Below, one piece after another: positions 17,613 to 26,400 of a DNA stretch of 64,000 nt. Each line of letters starts with the position of its first letter. Positions within the stretch are counted from its first letter, which is position 1. The stretch lies in NCBI GenBank assembly GCA_025360585.1, contig JANYBW010000049.1:1-64000 (forward strand), given 5' to 3'. The notes under the pieces are model-generated. The model made no database searches. It was not told the DNA's origin and saw only the letters and a program-made list of their open reading frames with translations. Origin of the DNA: Actinomycetes bacterium. GTDB lineage: Bacteria > Actinomycetota > Acidimicrobiia > IMCC26256 > PALSA-610. A program made the position numbers and the translations under genes.

Positions 17613-18458
17613 ATGGCCACGAAGTCGAGGATGAAACGGCGCGCGTTCCGGAACCCGAAACGCGCTCGAGGCGGAGGTTCCAACTGGTTCAACGTCTCTT
17701 TGGCAGTTGTCTTGGTGGTGGGAACTTCGCTGGTGTTGGTAAGTCGTCACCCGAATGCAGGGTCGGGCAGTATCGGCCCGAAACTCAATAGTGGCGGCTC
17801 GACTGCAGATCATTGGCACGCGGCCTTGGGTATCAATGTCTGTGGAACTTGGCAGGTAGCAACACCGTGGCCGAATCTGGCCGGTGGTACCCGCGGTCGG
17901 TTCGGAAACACTGGCGTGTACGCCGGATTACACACGCACGAACTCGCGGACGGCGCTGGCGACGGCATCATCCACATGGAGCCGGGTCAAAATCAAGAAG
18001 CTGGCCGCAACGCAACGGTTGGTCTCTACATGAAGTACGGCGGCTGGAAGCTCAACGCCACATCGATGAAGCTTTGGGCTGGGGCCAACGGCAAGATCAT
18101 CGCCGAAAAAAATGGCCAAAAGTGCGGCGGCAAGCCCGCGAAATTACGCTGGGCTATCGGATCCAATAAGACTGGATCGGTCAAGATGGTCGAGCAACAT
18201 GGCAACCCGGCTGGCTACAAGCTGTACGAAGAAGATGTTGTCGGCATCTATTTTGTCGCCGCCAATCAAGATCTCACGAAGTTGCCAGCGGTGCCAGCAA
18301 TCAAAAACCTGACGGGCGCCAAAGCACGTGGCGAAGGCGGCGCGGCAGCCACCACCACAACGTCGGGCCCCGGCACACCGACGACGGCTGGAGGCACGAC
18401 AACCTCAGGCGCCGGCACGACCACGACTTCCCAGCCGACCACGACCACCAAGAAGTGA
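17613..18458 (+). CDS. Membrane-anchored His-rich extracellular protein, unknown function
   Basis: 281 residues, not recognised as a named family. A basic N-terminus (residues 1-22) and one membrane helix (about 25-43) place the rest outside the cell. The body has clustered possible metal ligands: H67-W-H69 in DHWHAALGI, C77, H107-T-H109-E110, H121 (IIHMEP) and C171. Residues 246-279 are a Thr/Gly tail typical of secreted actinobacterial proteins. It sits between two glycan genes and overlaps the nucleotidyltransferase by GTGA, so it is probably coexpressed with surface-polymer synthesis. A metal-dependent extracellular activity is a guess. Confidence 0.8.
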   Translation: MATKSRMKRRAFRNPKRARGGGSNWFNVSLAVVLVVGTSLVLVSRHPNAGSGSIGPKLNSGGSTADHWHAALGINVCGTWQVATPWPNLAGGTRGRFGNTGVYAGLHTHELADGAGDGIIHMEPGQNQEAGRNATVGLYMKYGGWKLNATSMKLWAGANGKIIAEKNGQKCGGKPAKLRWAIGSNKTGSVKMVEQHGNPAGYKLYEEDVVGIYFVAANQDLTKLPAVPAIKNLTGAKARGEGGAAATTTTSGPGTPTTAGGTTTSGAGTTTTSQPTTTTKK

Positions 18459-19543
18459 AAGCGATTGTTCTCGTTGGCGGCGAGGGAACTCGACTCCGAC
18501 CACTAACGCTCACCACACCGAAGCCGTTGCTGCCGATTGCAAACATTCCGTTCCTGGAACGGCAGCTGAGTTGGTTGGCCTCGTTTGGTGTGACCGAGGC
18601 GGTGCTCTCGATGGGGTATCTGCCCGACGCCTTCAAAGAACACTTCGTCGGGGATCGTTTCGGCGATATGCGGCTGCGTTACGCAGTTGAAGAAAAGCCG
18701 TTGGGAACCGCGGGCGGCATTCGTTTTGCCGCCGAAGGCATCACTGAGCGAGTCGTGGTGTGCAACGGTGATGTTCTCACTGCGCTCGACCTTGGTGCGA
18801 TGGTTGCGTTTCACGAAGATCGCAAGGCCCAGGCATCGATCTATTTGTGCCGCGTTGACGATCCATCGATGTTTGGCGTCGTACCGACCCGCGACGACGG
18901 TGAAGTTATCGGCTTCATCGAAAAACCTCCGCGTGATCAAGCGCCCACGAACTGGATCAATGCAGGTACCTATGTATTGGAGCCGGAAGTCTTTGATCGC
19001 ATTCCAACCCGCGTGAATGTTTCGATCGAACGCGAGACGTTCCCCCGCATGGTCGAGACTCGCGGCGCGCTCTACGCGTTTCCCTACGACGGTTACTGGC
19101 TCGACATCGGAACCCCCGAGAAGTATCTCCAAGCGCATACCGATATCTTGCGCGGTGATCTTGGCGAGCCCCCCACTCAATCAGCCACTGAGGCGAGCCC
19201 AGGAATCTGGGTGGAGGCTGGCGCTACAATCGATCCATCGGCGAACTTGCACGCACCGGTACTGATCGGCGCCGGTGCAACAATCGGCGCGGGTGCAACG
19301 ATCGACAACTCCGTTGTTGGTCCGAACGCAAATATCGCGGACCGAGCGATCCTGCGGCGCGCTGTCGTACATCGCAACGCTCGAGTTGGAGAGCACAGCG
19401 AGGTTGCTGATTCCGTAGTTGGAGCCGAAGCGCAGATTGAAAGTTCGACAAGCTGTGTCGACGTCACCTTGGTGGGCGCGCAGGCGCGGGTCCTTCGAGG
19501 CACACAGGTTTCGGCGGGTCGGGTCGCGGCCGAAGGGCAGTGA
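18455..19543 (+). CDS. Sugar-1-phosphate nucleotidyltransferase (mannose-1-phosphate guanylyltransferase-like)
   Basis: 362 residues. The N-terminal nucleotidyltransferase domain begins VGGEGTRLRPLTLTTPKPLLP (residues 7-27) and continues with EEKPLGTAGGI, NGDVL, FIEKP and WINAGTY. From about residue 235 a left-handed beta-helix of hexapeptide repeats follows (IGAGATIGAGATI). This is the layout of the mycobacterial ManC/RmlA-like protein encoded beside wbbL. The product is probably GDP-mannose or another NDP-hexose. GTG start overlapping the preceding stop. The manB and PGI/PMI genes at 35-37.7 kb would supply the sugar phosphate. Confidence 0.87.
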   Translation: MKAIVLVGGEGTRLRPLTLTTPKPLLPIANIPFLERQLSWLASFGVTEAVLSMGYLPDAFKEHFVGDRFGDMRLRYAVEEKPLGTAGGIRFAAEGITERVVVCNGDVLTALDLGAMVAFHEDRKAQASIYLCRVDDPSMFGVVPTRDDGEVIGFIEKPPRDQAPTNWINAGTYVLEPEVFDRIPTRVNVSIERETFPRMVETRGALYAFPYDGYWLDIGTPEKYLQAHTDILRGDLGEPPTQSATEASPGIWVEAGATIDPSANLHAPVLIGAGATIGAGATIDNSVVGPNANIADRAILRRAVVHRNARVGEHSEVADSVVGAEAQIESSTSCVDVTLVGAQARVLRGTQVSAGRVAAEGQ

Positions 19544-19547
19544 ATCG

Positions 19548-20513
19548 ATGCGGACGCTCGTAACCGGCGGCGCCGGTTGCATCGGTTCGGCCCTCGTCGA
19601 TCGATTGCTGGCGGAAGGCTGCACGGTTGATGTGGTCGATGATCTCACCACTGGATCGTTAGCCAACCTCGCCGAAGCTCGCAGCGTGGTCGGTCGACGG
19701 TTTTCGTTTCAACGGCTCGATGTCGCGAACCTAGAAATTGCGGACTACATCGCACGCAAAAAACCTGAAGTCATTTTTCACCTCGCGGCGCAATGCAGCC
19801 AGCGCATCGCGTACGCGAAACCTGCGTTTGATGCTGCCGTGAACATTGGTGGCACGCTGAATGTGCTCGAAGGCGCGGTCGCGGCGGGGACGACGAAGAT
19901 TTGTTTCACGGCATCGGGAACGACGTTGTACGGAACTTCCGGCGAAGTCCCGACTCGCGAAGCTTCAGCCTGGAAGCCGGTGTCTCCGTTTGGGGTTTCG
20001 AAGAAATCTGCAATGGACTACTGCCATAGTTACCGCGAAACTCGGGGTCTTGAGTACACCGCGTTGGCGCTGGCGAACGTGTACGGCCCGCGTCAAGCCA
20101 CTGGCCCCGACCCCGCAGTCATCGCGTCGTTCGCGCCGAGGTTTTTGGATCGGGCGCGCGTAACGATTTACGGCGATGGGAACCAGACCCGCGATTTTGT
20201 CTTCGTCGACGACGTGGTCGATGCACTGTGGAGGAGTTCGCAACGCGCCGGCGGGCTCGTTCTCAACATTGGCACGGGCGTCGAGACATCGATTCAAACG
20301 GTGCACGATCGCCTCGCGACCTTGACCGGTTTTCATGCACCCGCGCGGTATGAAGCTGCGTTAACGCACGATCCCAATCGCGTGTGCCTCGACCCTGGAC
20401 GGGCCGAGATTCATCTTGGCTGGAAGCCATTTACTGATCTCGACGACGGACTTGCCCGTACGCTCGAGTATTACAAGGTGCATCCCGCCGCGCGTGAACG
20501 AGCAACGCGTTAG
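19548..20513 (+). CDS. NAD-dependent epimerase/dehydratase homologue lacking catalytic Tyr
   Basis: A 321-residue extended SDR resembling UDP-glucose 4-epimerase. NAD motif GGAGCIG (residues 7-13), HLAAQCSQR, VNIGGTLNVLEGA, ANVYGPRQ, TIYGDGNQTRDFVFVDDVVDA and the C-terminal LGWKP are all present. The active-site YxxxK reads F148-GVS-K152, coded by TTT, so the proton-transferring Tyr is absent. The preceding Ser/Thr segment is TASGTTLYG. It may be a non-catalytic or altered enzyme. Start at the ATG before the Rossmann strand, 4 bp after the nucleotidyltransferase stop; last gene of the cluster. Confidence 0.85.
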   Translation: MRTLVTGGAGCIGSALVDRLLAEGCTVDVVDDLTTGSLANLAEARSVVGRRFSFQRLDVANLEIADYIARKKPEVIFHLAAQCSQRIAYAKPAFDAAVNIGGTLNVLEGAVAAGTTKICFTASGTTLYGTSGEVPTREASAWKPVSPFGVSKKSAMDYCHSYRETRGLEYTALALANVYGPRQATGPDPAVIASFAPRFLDRARVTIYGDGNQTRDFVFVDDVVDALWRSSQRAGGLVLNIGTGVETSIQTVHDRLATLTGFHAPARYEAALTHDPNRVCLDPGRAEIHLGWKPFTDLDDGLARTLEYYKVHPAARERATR

Positions 20514-20519
20514 CGCCCA

Positions 20520-21128
20520 CTAGTCGAGAAAGGTCACGAGTTCGTCGAGCGGGATTGGTGGACGCGGCCGGCCAATGTACGCGGGATCGGCCTTACCGAC
20601 GCACACCATCGCGTGTGGTCGCCAATCAACGGGCAGACTGAGTGAATCGCGTGCGGTATCTGGGCAAAATATTGGCGCCGCGACCCAACACGAGGCGTAG
20701 CCGAGATCGGCGGCACATACCATCAAATTTTCGACTGCCGCCCCCAGCGACAACAGCGCCATGCCGAACTCTGCTCGCTGGCGGATCTCGTCGGGGTAAG
20801 AATCGAGGCCGTTCCACGTCAGGCAACCCAAGATGATGCTCGGCGCGGTCATGATTTTGACATGCGACTTCGCAACCAGTTCTTCGATACGCGCGGCGCT
20901 GAGCCCATCGCGTTCGAGATCGATTCGCCAGTGATCGCCCATACCGTTCGCGAGTCGTTGCTTGGCATTGACAGAGTTGATGACCACCCAACGCCACGGA
21001 CGTGAGTGATGCGGTGCAGGAGCGATACAAGCGGCTTCGATCATGGTCGTGAGCGCGGCGCGCGGGACTCGATCGGCGCTGAACGCCCGAATGGATCTGC
21101 GGGCTTCGAGAAACGCTGGCACGCTCAT
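20520..21128 (-). CDS. Nitroreductase-family protein, FbiB C-terminal-domain type
   Basis: A 202-residue FMN-binding nitroreductase fold (ARRSIRAFS at the start, APAPHHSRPWRWVVI, FGMALLSLGAAVENLMVCAADLGYASCWVAAP). It overlaps cofE by ATGA (21125-21128). In mycobacteria this domain is the C-terminal half of FbiB, which reduces dehydro-F420-0 while the CofE half adds glutamates; here it is a separate, coupled gene. The frame extends upstream into cofE, but the ATGA start fits the family N-terminus. It converges on the epimerase gene with a 6-bp gap. Confidence 0.87.
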   Translation of the reverse strand: MSVPAFLEARRSIRAFSADRVPRAALTTMIEAACIAPAPHHSRPWRWVVINSVNAKQRLANGMGDHWRIDLERDGLSAARIEELVAKSHVKIMTAPSIILGCLTWNGLDSYPDEIRQRAEFGMALLSLGAAVENLMVCAADLGYASCWVAAPIFCPDTARDSLSLPVDWRPHAMVCVGKADPAYIGRPRPPIPLDELVTFLD

Positions 21129-21841
21129 CGAAAGAGGTCGTCGCTCGTGGGCCGGATGAGTTCGCGCGCCGAGCTTTCGCGAAACCATTGCGGATCAAGC
21201 CCGCGTACGACGGCCGCGGGAATACCTTCGGCTTTGCCCATCACGAGTTCGGCTGCGCTTGAGACTTCGTCGGCAATGGCAATTTCGGTGACGTGCAAGG
21301 TGCGGCCTACAGCGTCGGGGGTGTCGCGCAAATCGAGCACCGCCGCGATGCCGCTCACTCCGATCGCGACATCAGTGAGACCTTGACGCCACGGGCGCCC
21401 GAAAGTGTCGCTGATGATGATGGCGCAATCGAGCTGGTAGCGCGCCCGCAGTGCAGCGCGAATGTGTTTTGCCGAGCGGTCAGAATCGATCGGTAACAAT
21501 GCCGCGTAGCCATCTGCGACGTTGGAAAGATCGATGCCCGCATTCGCGCAGATGAATCCATGTTTCGTTTCGGCAATGATGAGGTCGCCGCGGCGCCGCA
21601 CAATTCGCACCGATTCGGCTTCGATGAGCGCATGCTTCGCCGCGATGTCGTTGCCGTCCAGCACGACGAGTCGGCCTTCGGCTTTCGACACGACTTTTTG
21701 GGTCACGACAATACAATCGCCGTTCGTGAGCGGTGTGTCGGCTGCGATCGCGGCGTCCGCGATAAGCATCGCGAGTTCGTCGCCCCGCGCAATTTCGCCA
21801 ATCCCGCGAATGGGAAAAATCGTGAGGCCAGCTGCAGTCAT
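21125..21841 (-). CDS. cofE: Coenzyme F420-0:L-glutamate ligase
   Basis: 238 residues. The enzyme adds gamma-linked glutamate to F420-0 using GTP. Family features seen are the IFPIRGIGEI N-terminus, DCIVVTQKVVSKAEGR, the ETKHGFICANAGIDLSNV block and IISDTFGRPWRQGLTDVAIG. It overlaps cofD upstream and the nitroreductase downstream, both by ATGA, making a tight three-gene F420 operon. The cofactor would serve the LLM oxidoreductase in this window. Confidence 0.94.
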   Translation of the reverse strand: MTAAGLTIFPIRGIGEIARGDELAMLIADAAIAADTPLTNGDCIVVTQKVVSKAEGRLVVLDGNDIAAKHALIEAESVRIVRRRGDLIIAETKHGFICANAGIDLSNVADGYAALLPIDSDRSAKHIRAALRARYQLDCAIIISDTFGRPWRQGLTDVAIGVSGIAAVLDLRDTPDAVGRTLHVTEIAIADEVSSAAELVMGKAEGIPAAVVRGLDPQWFRESSARELIRPTSDDLFR

Positions 21842-22773
21842 GACGGCACCGTAGCGAGGACGACCTCAGCGAGTTCGGCCGCGATGCCCGGATCGCTCAT
21901 CAACGTGTTCGTGACTACCGCACGAACGCCGAGCGCTTCGACGGCTGCTGCGTACTTCGCGTCGACGGTGTCGAGTACCAAGGTTCCACAAATCTCTGCG
22001 TAGTGCTGGGCGATGCCGACGGGGGACACCTCGATACCCAAAGGGCGCATGAGCCGATCGGCGGGGCCCTTTACCGGCCTACCGCCAATGATCGGACAGA
22101 CCGCGGTAACGGTCTCCCGACGCGCGCGAAGGTGTTCGCGTACCGACGGAACCGCGAGTATCGGGCCGATTGAAATAACCGGGTTCGATGGGCAGATGAT
22201 CACCGCAGTTGCTGCATCGATCGATGCAAGCACTCCCGGCGCGGGCTGCGCCGCAGCTGCACCTTCGAAACGCACGGAATGCACGGGCGGTTGCGAGCGT
22301 TCTTTGACGAACCATTCTTGCATCTTGAGTTCGCGGCGTTCGGAATCATCGACGGTCACAATGGTGCGGACTGCATCGTTACTCATCGGCACGATGTTCA
22401 GAGTTACACCCCAGGCTTGCGCGAGTTCGGCCGTAATTGTCGTGAGGTCGGCGCCGTCGTGAAGGCGGCGGGTTCGGTAGAGATGCGTTGCGATGTCGAG
22501 ATCGCCGAGCCGAAACCACGTTGGTTCTCCGAATCGTCCGGCCGCTTCAATTGTGCGGTACGACTCACCGGCGAGCCCCCAACCCTGGGCAATGTCGGAA
22601 GCTCCGGCCAGCGTATAAATAATCGAATCGATGTCGGGTGAGACGTGCAAGCCAAGAAAGGTTTCGTCGTCGGCCGTATTGACAACGACGGTGACTTCGC
22701 TCGGGTTCACTCGTTGCTGGAGACCCGCCAAGAATCGGGCCGCGCCGACTCCACCGGCAAGTGCTGTGATCAT
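21838..22773 (-). CDS. cofD: 2-phospho-L-lactate transferase (CofD/FbiA)
   Basis: 311 residues. It transfers the phospholactyl or phosphoenolpyruvyl group to the deazaflavin FO to form (dehydro-)F420-0. Start MITALAGGVGAARFLAGL, then VVVNTADDETFLGLHVSPDIDSIIYTLAG, FRLGDLDIATHLYR, MSNDAVRT and CPSNPVISIGPIL. An upstream frame of 21 codons exists, but the Met before the glycine-rich loop is the family start. First gene of the F420 operon, with a 9-bp inverted repeat 24 bp upstream of the start. Confidence 0.94.
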   Translation of the reverse strand: MITALAGGVGAARFLAGLQQRVNPSEVTVVVNTADDETFLGLHVSPDIDSIIYTLAGASDIAQGWGLAGESYRTIEAAGRFGEPTWFRLGDLDIATHLYRTRRLHDGADLTTITAELAQAWGVTLNIVPMSNDAVRTIVTVDDSERRELKMQEWFVKERSQPPVHSVRFEGAAAAQPAPGVLASIDAATAVIICPSNPVISIGPILAVPSVREHLRARRETVTAVCPIIGGRPVKGPADRLMRPLGIEVSPVGIAQHYAEICGTLVLDTVDAKYAAAVEALGVRAVVTNTLMSDPGIAAELAEVVLATVPS

Positions 22774-22796
22774 TGCGACAACGTAGCCAGAACGAC

Positions 22797-22830
22797 GATG
22801 ATCCTCCCCACGCGCGCAGGCAGGATCATC
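22797..22830. promoter_or_regulatory. Inverted repeat upstream of cofD
   Basis: gatgatcct (22797-22805) and aggatcatc (22822-22830) are perfect 9-bp arms around a 16-base GC-rich loop, 24 bp before the cofD ATG. It could be an operator for the F420 operon. A hairpin serving the upstream 118-residue gene is also possible, though no T-run follows. Confidence 0.45.
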
Positions 22831-22876
22831 GAACAAACTTCTGCTGATTCACGAACCCGAACGGTTCAGGTGTGCA

Positions 22877-22893
22877 CGAGGCTCGGAGCCTCG
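22877..22893 (-). terminator. Candidate hairpin terminator after the 118-residue gene
   Basis: cgaggct / agcctcg form a perfect 7-bp stem with a cgg loop, beginning 8 bases beyond the TAA of the 118-residue gene. No U-rich tract follows, so intrinsic termination is uncertain. Confidence 0.4.
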
Positions 22894-22900
22894 GTAGGAG

Positions 22901-23257
22901 TTAGGCCGTCGCGCCCACGAGGCTCTTGGCGAGCTTCACAGCCGGCTCAACTGCTTTCGGCAGCGGTTTCGGGAGCGATTCGACGCGCCCGGCAAGATCG
23001 ACGACGACTGGTTTGGCCGCATCGGTGACCTGAGTGCTGAATTCGTGAGCGGCTTCTGTGGCTCGGTCGAGACCAGCTTTGACTTTCAGCCGGATGTCAT
23101 TGGTTTGATCACCGATCACGTGCAACGGTGAGCCGGCGTTGACGAGCTTTTCTTGGACTTCGCGGCGCCGAGTTTGGGCTTGTTGAAAGCCCAACACGCC
23201 CAGGCCTACTGCGATGTATCCGGCGTCGGTGAGGTTCTTGCGGATGTCGATTGCCAT
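22901..23257 (-). CDS. Small helical protein of unknown function
   Basis: A 118-residue protein that I do not recognise. A mildly hydrophobic N-terminal stretch (residues 12-25, AGYIAVGLGVLGFQ) is followed by charged amphipathic helix (RRREVQEKLV, RLKVKAGLDRATEAAHEFSTQV) and a Pro/Lys/Val-rich C-terminus. This pattern recalls phasin-like or heparin-binding-haemagglutinin-like surface proteins, but no motif proves it. A strong AAGGAG site lies 5 bp before the ATG. It is a stand-alone gene between the F420 operon and a divergent glycosyltransferase, with its own candidate promoter. Confidence 0.75.
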   Translation of the reverse strand: MAIDIRKNLTDAGYIAVGLGVLGFQQAQTRRREVQEKLVNAGSPLHVIGDQTNDIRLKVKAGLDRATEAAHEFSTQVTDAAKPVVVDLAGRVESLPKPLPKAVEPAVKLAKSLVGATA

Positions 23258-23330
23258 GGTGGCTCCTTATGCATTTCCGACACTTCGGTGGGCCGGATGA
23301 GTGTATTGATATTGGGTCATGTTGCGACTG

Positions 23331-23369
23331 TGCTTGCAGAGTAGCACATCTTGCTAACTATTGCAAGCA
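23331..23369 (-). promoter_or_regulatory. Inverted repeat overlapping a candidate promoter
   Basis: TGCTTGCA (23331-23338) and TGCAAGCA (23362-23369) are 8-bp arms 23 bp apart. On the minus strand TTGCAA (23366-23361), a 17-bp spacer and TACTCT (23343-23338) could be -35 and -10 boxes for the 118-residue gene, with the arms over both boxes. This fits a repressor site. The rest of the 220-bp gap between this gene and the divergent GT2 gene shows nothing clear. Confidence 0.35.
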
Positions 23370-23477
23370 TCGCAGGGCGTGGGTCTTGCTGCGCAGTCGT
23401 TGTCGGGACGGATATTCGTCAGAGATATAGCTCCGCGGATCGGCGGTTGCCCGGGACTCGGTTATCCTCGCCGTCTC

Positions 23478-26400
23478 ATGTCCGAAGCGAACCCTGTGCA
23501 TCCGAAGTCTTCGAATGCGGTGTTTCTCGACGAGGATTTTGATCCCGATCCGATCGCGACATCGCTGCCGGCGGTGGTCGCGGTGGTCGCCACTCGTGGC
23601 GCCGCGTCGCTCGAAGTTTGCCTGGGGGCACTGACCACCCAGCAGTACCCCGAACTTACCGTTGTTGTGATCGACGACGGTACTGTGCACGATCTCGCAG
23701 CTCACGTTGCCGCGGTGGCACCAAACGCGTTGATAATGCCGGCCACCGAAAGCGACGCTGATGGTTCGGCCGCGCAACTCCCCACGCAGGGCCGACGTTC
23801 GGCGGCCGGAGTCTTCAACGAGGTCATTGGCAAGGTGGCAGGCGCGGCGTTTCTGCTGTTGGTCCGCGACGACATCATCTTGGATCCACTGGCGACTCGC
23901 GTGATGGTCGAGGAGTCGTTCCGGTCGAATGCTGCGGTCGTAGGGCCGAAGTTTGTCGACCGCGCGAATTTGAGTGTGCTGATCGATGTCGGAAACGCCA
24001 TCGACCATTACGGCGTTGCGTTTAGTCCTATCGAACCGGGTGAACGGGATCAAGAACAACACGACGGCGTCCGCGATGTCTTTTTTGTTTCTGAGCGCGC
24101 AACCCTTATTCGTTGCGATATTTTCGAAGCGCTAGAAGGTTTCGACCCACTGTGCGTAGGCAGCGAGGCGATCGATCTGTGTTGGCGCGCGCGAATCGCT
24201 GGGGCGCGGGTCTTGGTCGCGCCCGATGCCCGCGCGCAGGTGGCGTTGGAATGCGCGCATACTTGGGCGGGAGGTGTGCCCCTTCGGGCTCGGACGGTCG
24301 GGCGGATTCGCTCGTGTTGCAAATCCGCATCGGCAGTTTCGTTGCTGTGGTCAGTTCCGCTGTCGTTCGCGCTGACGGTGCTCGAAGCCTTCGCGTTTGT
24401 TGTGCGAGGCCGAGGTCGCTATGCGGGATCAGTACTAGCTGCGTGGATTGATGTGTCGCTGGGTTCGCCCGACATCCATCGTGCGCGTGCCGTTGCCCAA
24501 GCTCATCGGGTCGTCGACGACGGTGAGATTCGCGTCTTCATGATCCGTGGCAGTGCACGGTTCCGGACATGGCTGACGCTACGGCTGCACGTTGACGATG
24601 TCATTGCTGACGCGAGCGTTCGCACTCGTGAAGTAATCGGGGTTGCCACCAGGCGGTTTCGCCATGCTGAGTTGGCAGTGCTGGGCCTGGCGGTCCTGCT
24701 CAGCATCGCGGTGGTGCGCGGCTTGGTGAGTGGTGGTGTGACGAACGTCGGCGGGTTTGCTCGTTGGCCGTCGGTGCACGATCTCTGGAGGAATGCAACC
24801 TCGGCCCATCGGGTAAGCAACTTGGGTGCCGACGGTGTCGCTTCGCCGCTGCTCGCGATCTTGGCGTCAATCTCGGCATTGTTGTTCGGGCACACGGCGC
24901 TGGTTCACACGCTCGTTATTGTCGGAGCGGCTCCCATAGGAATCATTGGTTCCTACCGACTGGTCCGCCGGCTGAGCTCGAGTGCGTGGCCCGCGGCAGC
25001 AGCGTCCGTTGCCTACGGAGCGAACCCCGTCGCGCGCAACGCGGTTGCTTCCGCGCATCTCGGTGCGTTGGTTGCCTTCGCGGCGTTGCCATGGATGATC
25101 ACGATGATTTGCGTGACGGCGAAGTCTGCGGAGAATGCACGCGATGGCGGAAACCTTCGCCGAACGATTGCTCGATTGGCCGCAGTATCGTTGTTAGCGG
25201 TGGCCGTGGCGCCGACGCTGGTGTTGCTTCCGTTTGTGATCTTGGCTGCATTGTTGGGTGCAGCCTTGCTCGTCGGTGAGCCATTAGCAGGGCTGCGTCG
25301 GGGCGCGATGGTTGGTGTGGCCGGCGGATTGGTAGCGGCGCTGGTGAGCGCTCCCTGGCTTGCTTCGGTCTTGGGCGATGCGCAACCGTTTGGGCTTGCG
25401 CAACGGCACACGGTGAAACTCATCGATGGTCTGAGCTTCGCGACCGGCGCGAACGGGTCGGGCCATCTGGCATCGGCCCTGTGGATCGCCGCACTGTTGC
25501 CGTTGTTCGTGGCGCCTCGCGAAACCATGCACCTCGCGGTGACGGGTTGGCTTTTGGCACTCACCGGCGTTGGCATTGTGTTCGTTGCCCAACACGTGTC
25601 GGCAACTACCAAACTTCCCGAACTCGAAATGCTCTTTGTGATGGCCGCCGCCGGACTGGCGATGTCCATCGGCGTCGGTGTCGCGGCGGTCGTTTCTGAA
25701 TTGCGAACGTTTATGTTCGGAGCGCGCCAAGCCGCGGTCGTTGTCGCGCTTGTCGCGGTCGTCATTCCGGTGTTCAGTTGGTTCGGCGACTTGGGCGATG
25801 CCCACGCTCGCGGCGCGAACAGCGATTGGGGAACCGCACTGAATTGGGTCAATGATGAACGCGCGAGGATCGGCGACTTCCGCGTGGTCTGGATAGGCCA
25901 ACCCGATGCGATGCCATCGCCGAGCATCGATCGCCGCGGGGTTCAGTACTCGATCACCCGCGGCGCGAGTACATCGGTATTGGATCATTTTGCACCGACG
26001 ACGACCGCGGCGAATCTTGTAGGCGATGCCCTGGCGTTGTCACGGTCGGGCGCGACGTCGCGGTTGGGTCATCTTCTGGCTCCGATGAGCGTGCGGTACG
26101 TCGCGGTGATCGATCGAGTGGCTCCCGATGGCCGCAGACTTCGCGATAGTTCGATCGATGTTGCGGCACTCGGAAATCAGCTCGACTTCACCGTGGTTGA
26201 TGACTCCACTCCCGGGCTCCGCTTGTACCGCAATTTGTCGTGGATTCCCGCGCTCGCATTGGCACCCACGAAGGCAGCAATTCCGATGACTCCCGCAGCG
26301 ACGAGCGACCCGACTGCTGCTGCGCTGATGGCCGATCTCGAAGGCACCCCCGACGCCACGCGGACGAAGGGCCCAGGAACACTCCTGTTGGCTGAGACGG

